From contig DATCZS010000112.1 of assembly GCA_036525795.1 (NCBI GenBank), positions 1 through 64,000 of the forward strand: 64,000 nucleotides of DNA, given 5' to 3'. Each line of letters starts with the position of its first letter. The stretch's first letter is position 1. Origin of the DNA: DATCZS01 sp036525795. Its GTDB lineage: Bacteria > Actinomycetota > Acidimicrobiia > Spongiisociales > ZC4RG35. The notes beneath the pieces were generated by a model that searched no databases, was not told the DNA's origin, and saw only the letters and a list, made by a program, of their open reading frames with translations. Made by a program: the position numbers and the translations under genes. Shown here piece by piece: positions 61,043 to 64,000 of this stretch.

Positions 61043-61966
61043 ATGATCCTCGTCGCGCTGCCCGCCCTCACATTCGCCGTTGTGACGGTGCTGGGGTTCT
61101 TCGGCGGCTGGTGGTGGCCCCTGGACCTCCTCGCCAGCTTCCGCGCGCAGTACGCGGTGACGTTGACGGTGCTGGGCCTGGTGCTCGTCCTGGCGCGATG
61201 GAGGCGAACCGGCGCTGTCGTGTTGGTGGCGGCGCTGGCCAACGCCGCAGTCGTGGTCCCCCTGTACTTCGCCCCGACCATCGACGGGGTGCGGAGCGGG
61301 GAACGGCTGCTGGTGATGTCGTTCAACGTGAAGGCGGATGTGTCACTGTTCGAGCCACTGGCCGCGCTGATCAGACGCACCGATCCGGATGTGGTGTTCC
61401 TTCACGAGGCGACCCCGGGATGGGAAGAGCGCATGGCGGAGACCGATCTCGGATACCTGGTCGTTCCCACCCGCAACGCCGGAGTTCGCTTCGGGACACT
61501 GGTGCTCGCCCCGGCCGACGCCCGGGTGGAGGGATTCGGCTTTGCCGAGGCGGAGCCGCGTGCGGTCGAGGTGTCGATCGAAACCGGCCTCGGCCCCCTG
61601 ACCCTCCTCGGCATCCACCCGCTCTCGCCGACGGACGAGCGGAGGGCCGACCTGCGCGATGCCCAACTCTCCTACGCCGCCGACTGGGCGAGGGCGACGC
61701 AGGGGCGGGTGGTGGTGGTCGGCGACTTCAATGTGACTCCCTGGTCGGCCGCCTTCGGGCGGCTGGTGCGCTCCTCCGGGCTCGCCAACTCCCAGCGCGG
61801 CTTCGGCGTGCAGTCGAGCTTTCCGGCCAATCTCAATCCGGTGTTGCGCGTCCCGATAGACCACCTGCTCTATTCGGACGGCCTCGCCGTGATCGACCGC
61901 CGGCTGGGACCGTCCCTGGGGTCGGATCACTACCCGCTGTTCGTCGAACTGGCGTTGGTCCGTTGA
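61043..61966 (+). CDS. endonuclease/exonuclease/phosphatase-family membrane protein
   Basis: 307 residues. Three N-terminal membrane helices (about 3-21, 31-50, 56-76) then an EEP domain outside: VMSFNVKADV, VVFLHEATPGW (metal Glu), LLGIHPLSP, VVVGDFNVTPWS (Asp/Asn), GSDHYPLFVEL (terminal His). Relatives include secreted nucleases and phosphatases. ATG follows dhaA by 10 nt. Confidence 0.9.
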   Translation: MILVALPALTFAVVTVLGFFGGWWWPLDLLASFRAQYAVTLTVLGLVLVLARWRRTGAVVLVAALANAAVVVPLYFAPTIDGVRSGERLLVMSFNVKADVSLFEPLAALIRRTDPDVVFLHEATPGWEERMAETDLGYLVVPTRNAGVRFGTLVLAPADARVEGFGFAEAEPRAVEVSIETGLGPLTLLGIHPLSPTDERRADLRDAQLSYAADWARATQGRVVVVGDFNVTPWSAAFGRLVRSSGLANSQRGFGVQSSFPANLNPVLRVPIDHLLYSDGLAVIDRRLGPSLGSDHYPLFVELALVR

Positions 61967-62006
61967 AGATGTGTCAAACTCAGGGCCGTGACACCCGAGA
62001 GTTCAG

Positions 62007-63458
62007 ATGCCCGACCGATTTCGTGACCACCGTTCCGCGCTGGCGGAGAGAATCGGCGACGGAGGGATCGCCGTGGTTCCGGCCGCCACCGAGTCGGTGC
62101 GCAACGACGATGTCCACCACCCGTTTCGCCAGGACTCGGACTTCCACTACCTGACCGGGTTCGCGGAGCCGGATGCAGTCGCCGTGCTCACGCCGGGTCA
62201 CCCGGACGGCGAGTTCCACCTCTTCGTCCATCCGCGGGACCGCGAGACCGAGATCTGGAACGGGTACCGGGAAGGCGTGGAAGGTGCGCTCACCCATCAC
62301 CAGGCGGACTCCGCACATACGCTCTCCGAACTCGACGTGGTTCTCCCGCGGCTGATGATCGGGCGCGACACGCTTCACTATCGGCTGGGCAATCCCACCC
62401 ATGACGATCGCATCACCCGGCTTCTCGCCACGGCCCGGGCGCACCGCGACCGCTACGGGAAGACGGTGCCGTCCTCGGTGGGCGATGTCAGCGTGCTGCT
62501 CGCCGATCTCCGTCTGCGCAAGAGCCCTGCCGAGGTAGAGAGCCTCGAGGTCGCCTGCGAGATCTCCGCGGAGGGTCACCGCGAGGCGATGCGGTTCTGC
62601 CGCCCCGGGATGTACGAGTACCAGGTGCAGGCGGCCATGGAGTACGTCTGGCGCGAGGCGGGCTCGGCGCGGAACGGCTACCCGTCCATCGTCGCCTCCG
62701 GCCCCAACGCCATCATCCTGCACTACACCGACAACGACCGGATGATCGAGTCTGGTGATCTGGTGTTGATCGACGCCGCTGCCGAGATCGACATGTACTC
62801 CTCGGACATCACCAGAACCTTTCCGTCCAACGGCCGCTACACCGCCGCGCAGCGGGCCGTGTACGACGTCGTGCTCGCCGCACAGCGTGCGGGGATCAGG
62901 GCGTCCCGGCCGGGGGCCACCCTCGATGACGTGCACCGGGCATCTCTCGGGGTGCTGATCGACGGGATGGTCGATCTGGGCCTCCTCCCGGCCGCCGCCG
63001 ACGACGCCCTCGAGATGCACCTCTACCGGGAGTTCTTCATGCACGGCACCTCGCACTGGCTCGGGCTCGACGTCCACGATGCCGGGTCGTCGCGCATCGG
63101 CGGGGAGCACCGCCGGCTCGAACCGGGGATGTGCTTCACGGTGGAGCCGGGTCTGTACATCGGGGCCGAACGTCCCGAGGTCGAGTTCACGATGCTTCCC
63201 CACGACCTCGACAGCTGGATCGAGCGGCGGGTGATGCTCGGGTCGGAGGCGGCCAAGAAGGCGGAGCAGGCCGAGCGCAGCGACGCGCCGAAGGTCATGC
63301 ACGAGATTCCGCCGGAGTTGCTGGGGATCGGCGTTCGAATCGAAGACGACATCCTCATCACCGAGGACGGCCACCGCAATCTCTCGGCGCTGGTGCCGGC
63401 CGACCCGGACAAGATCGAGCACCTGTGCGCCGAGGGCAGCTGGCTCCATCGGGAATAG
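62007..63458 (+). CDS. pepP: Xaa-Pro aminopeptidase (M24B)
   Basis: 483 residues: N-terminal domain (DFHYLTGFAEPDAVAVL) and C-terminal pita-bread domain from about 165. Metal ligands: Asp in VLIDAAAEIDMYSSDITRTFP, His in FFMHGTSHWLGLDVHDAG, Glu in CFTVEPGLY and the terminal Glu in RIEDDILITEDG. Removes N-terminal residues preceding proline. Confidence 0.95.
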   Translation: MPDRFRDHRSALAERIGDGGIAVVPAATESVRNDDVHHPFRQDSDFHYLTGFAEPDAVAVLTPGHPDGEFHLFVHPRDRETEIWNGYREGVEGALTHHQADSAHTLSELDVVLPRLMIGRDTLHYRLGNPTHDDRITRLLATARAHRDRYGKTVPSSVGDVSVLLADLRLRKSPAEVESLEVACEISAEGHREAMRFCRPGMYEYQVQAAMEYVWREAGSARNGYPSIVASGPNAIILHYTDNDRMIESGDLVLIDAAAEIDMYSSDITRTFPSNGRYTAAQRAVYDVVLAAQRAGIRASRPGATLDDVHRASLGVLIDGMVDLGLLPAAADDALEMHLYREFFMHGTSHWLGLDVHDAGSSRIGGEHRRLEPGMCFTVEPGLYIGAERPEVEFTMLPHDLDSWIERRVMLGSEAAKKAEQAERSDAPKVMHEIPPELLGIGVRIEDDILITEDGHRNLSALVPADPDKIEHLCAEGSWLHRE

Positions 63459-63513
63459 TCGGTTTCCGACACCGGCGTCGGAGTGCCCGGGTCCCCCCGG
63501 GATCCCACCACCG

Positions 63514-64000
63514 TCACGGCGCGGTCGTCCGCCGATTCATCCAGCCGAGGGCGGCGAGCACCAGCGCCGCCCCGAACCACCCCAGGGCGTCCGGGCGCTC
63601 GCCGACGATCGCCACCCCGAGCACGAAGGCGGTGACCGGCTCGGCGAGCGACAGCGTGGCCACGGTGGCCACCGGGGTCGAGACCAGTCCGGAACCGAAC
63701 AGCACGTAGGCGAGCGCCGTCGCCGCCAGTCCCAGCCAGAGCGCCGTCAGCGCCCCCGCCCCCGTCCTCACCCAGGCCAGATCGGCCCAGATCAGCAGGG
63801 GGCTCAGAACGAGCGCGCCTCCCCCGAACCCGATGGCCATCGCCGTCGAGGCGGCCACGACTGCCACCAGGCGCTCGGCGGCCACCGCGTACACCGCATA
63901 GGAGGCGCCGGCGGCGAGCGCGAGCATCACGCCACCGACCGCGACGACGTCTGGTGTGGAGATGAAGACCACTCCCGCAATGGCCACCACCGTGGACACC
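63514..64000 (-). CDS. EamA/DMT-family transporter (5' end beyond the window)
   Basis: About 162 residues of the C-terminal part, with six or so helices (VVAIAGVVFIST, MLALAAGASYAVYAVAAERL, ALWLGLAATALAYVLFGSGL, AEPVTAFVLGVAIVGERPDALGWFGAALVLAALGW). The second EamA repeat is complete; the first lies to the right of 64000. Substrate unknown. Confidence 0.88.
   Translation of the reverse strand, partial: VSTVVAIAGVVFISTPDVVAVGGVMLALAAGASYAVYAVAAERLVAVVAASTAMAIGFGGGALVLSPLLIWADLAWVRTGAGALTALWLGLAATALAYVLFGSGLVSTPVATVATLSLAEPVTAFVLGVAIVGERPDALGWFGAALVLAALGWMNRRTTAP

Overview
The window is a high-GC chromosomal segment that holds the replication-origin region of an actinobacterium. The evidence is crgA, fhaA/fhaB/pstP/rodA/pbpA/pknB, DUF3566 next to gyrA, dciA after recF, and rpmH-rnpA-yidD-yidC-jag-rsmG-parA-parB followed by cwlM-trxA-trxB-sigma/anti-sigma. 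This gene order matches the Mycobacterium tuberculosis origin region closely. Many genes lack an actinomycetal look (no pknA, murJ not fused), and several start directly after a -10 box. My inference is a deep-branching class such as Acidimicrobiia, with moderate confidence; no 16S rRNA gene is present to settle it.

Layout. 1-8.9 kb: end of an unknown membrane protein, tRNA-Leu, then the cell-growth signalling operon (FhaA, FhaB, PstP, RodA, PbpA, PknB), mutY, pabA/trpG and crgA. 9-19.7 kb: a variable zone. It carries a zinc-ribbon membrane protein, a thiolase, tRNA-Ala, an Asp-box beta-propeller protein, a BTAD regulator facing a pair of repeat-containing membrane proteins, tRNA-Ile, a DUF4242-cyclase fusion, two lipoproteins and DUF3566. 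In relatives tRNA-Ile and tRNA-Ala sit side by side at this place; here they are split and on opposite strands. 19.7-28.3 kb (minus strand): gyrA, gyrB, dciA, recF, dnaN, a probable oriC, dnaA. 28.7-33.6 kb (plus strand): rpmH, rnpA, yidD, yidC, jag, two parS sites, rsmG, parA, parB. 33.8-40.7 kb (minus strand): a CwlM-like protein, thioredoxin and its reductase, an ECF sigma/anti-sigma pair, a pseudokinase, DegV and a GNAT enzyme. 40.7-44.4 kb: deacetylase-family protein, PilT-like ATPase, CCA-adding enzyme.

44.5-54.1 kb: arginine biosynthesis argC-J-B-D then argR-G-H. Identical ARG-box-like operators sit inside both promoters, upstream of argC and of argR. argF is missing from its usual slot, which is filled by a cyclic-nucleotide-binding protein, a metallo-beta-lactamase-fold protein and an APH-family kinase. 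54.4-59.0 kb: an eight-gene bacterial microcompartment operon with deoxyribose-phosphate aldolase and a CoA-acylating-type aldehyde dehydrogenase as cargo plus six shell proteins (one BMC-H, two tandem BMC, three BMC-P). It fits the sugar-phosphate-utilizing (SPU) class. 59.1-64 kb: a Ca2+/cation antiporter, a haloalkane dehalogenase, an endonuclease/exonuclease/phosphatase-family membrane protein, an Xaa-Pro aminopeptidase and a partial EamA transporter.

The items most worth a second look are a non-canonical rnpA start, an altered quinolone-region motif in GyrB, the RFERIG-repeat membrane-protein pair with a 54-bp perfect duplication, the compact DeoC microcompartment, the argF displacement, a dispersed 36-bp palindromic element, and a PilT-like ATPase whose Walker A lysine is arginine. 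I see no transposase, prophage, CRISPR array or rRNA gene.
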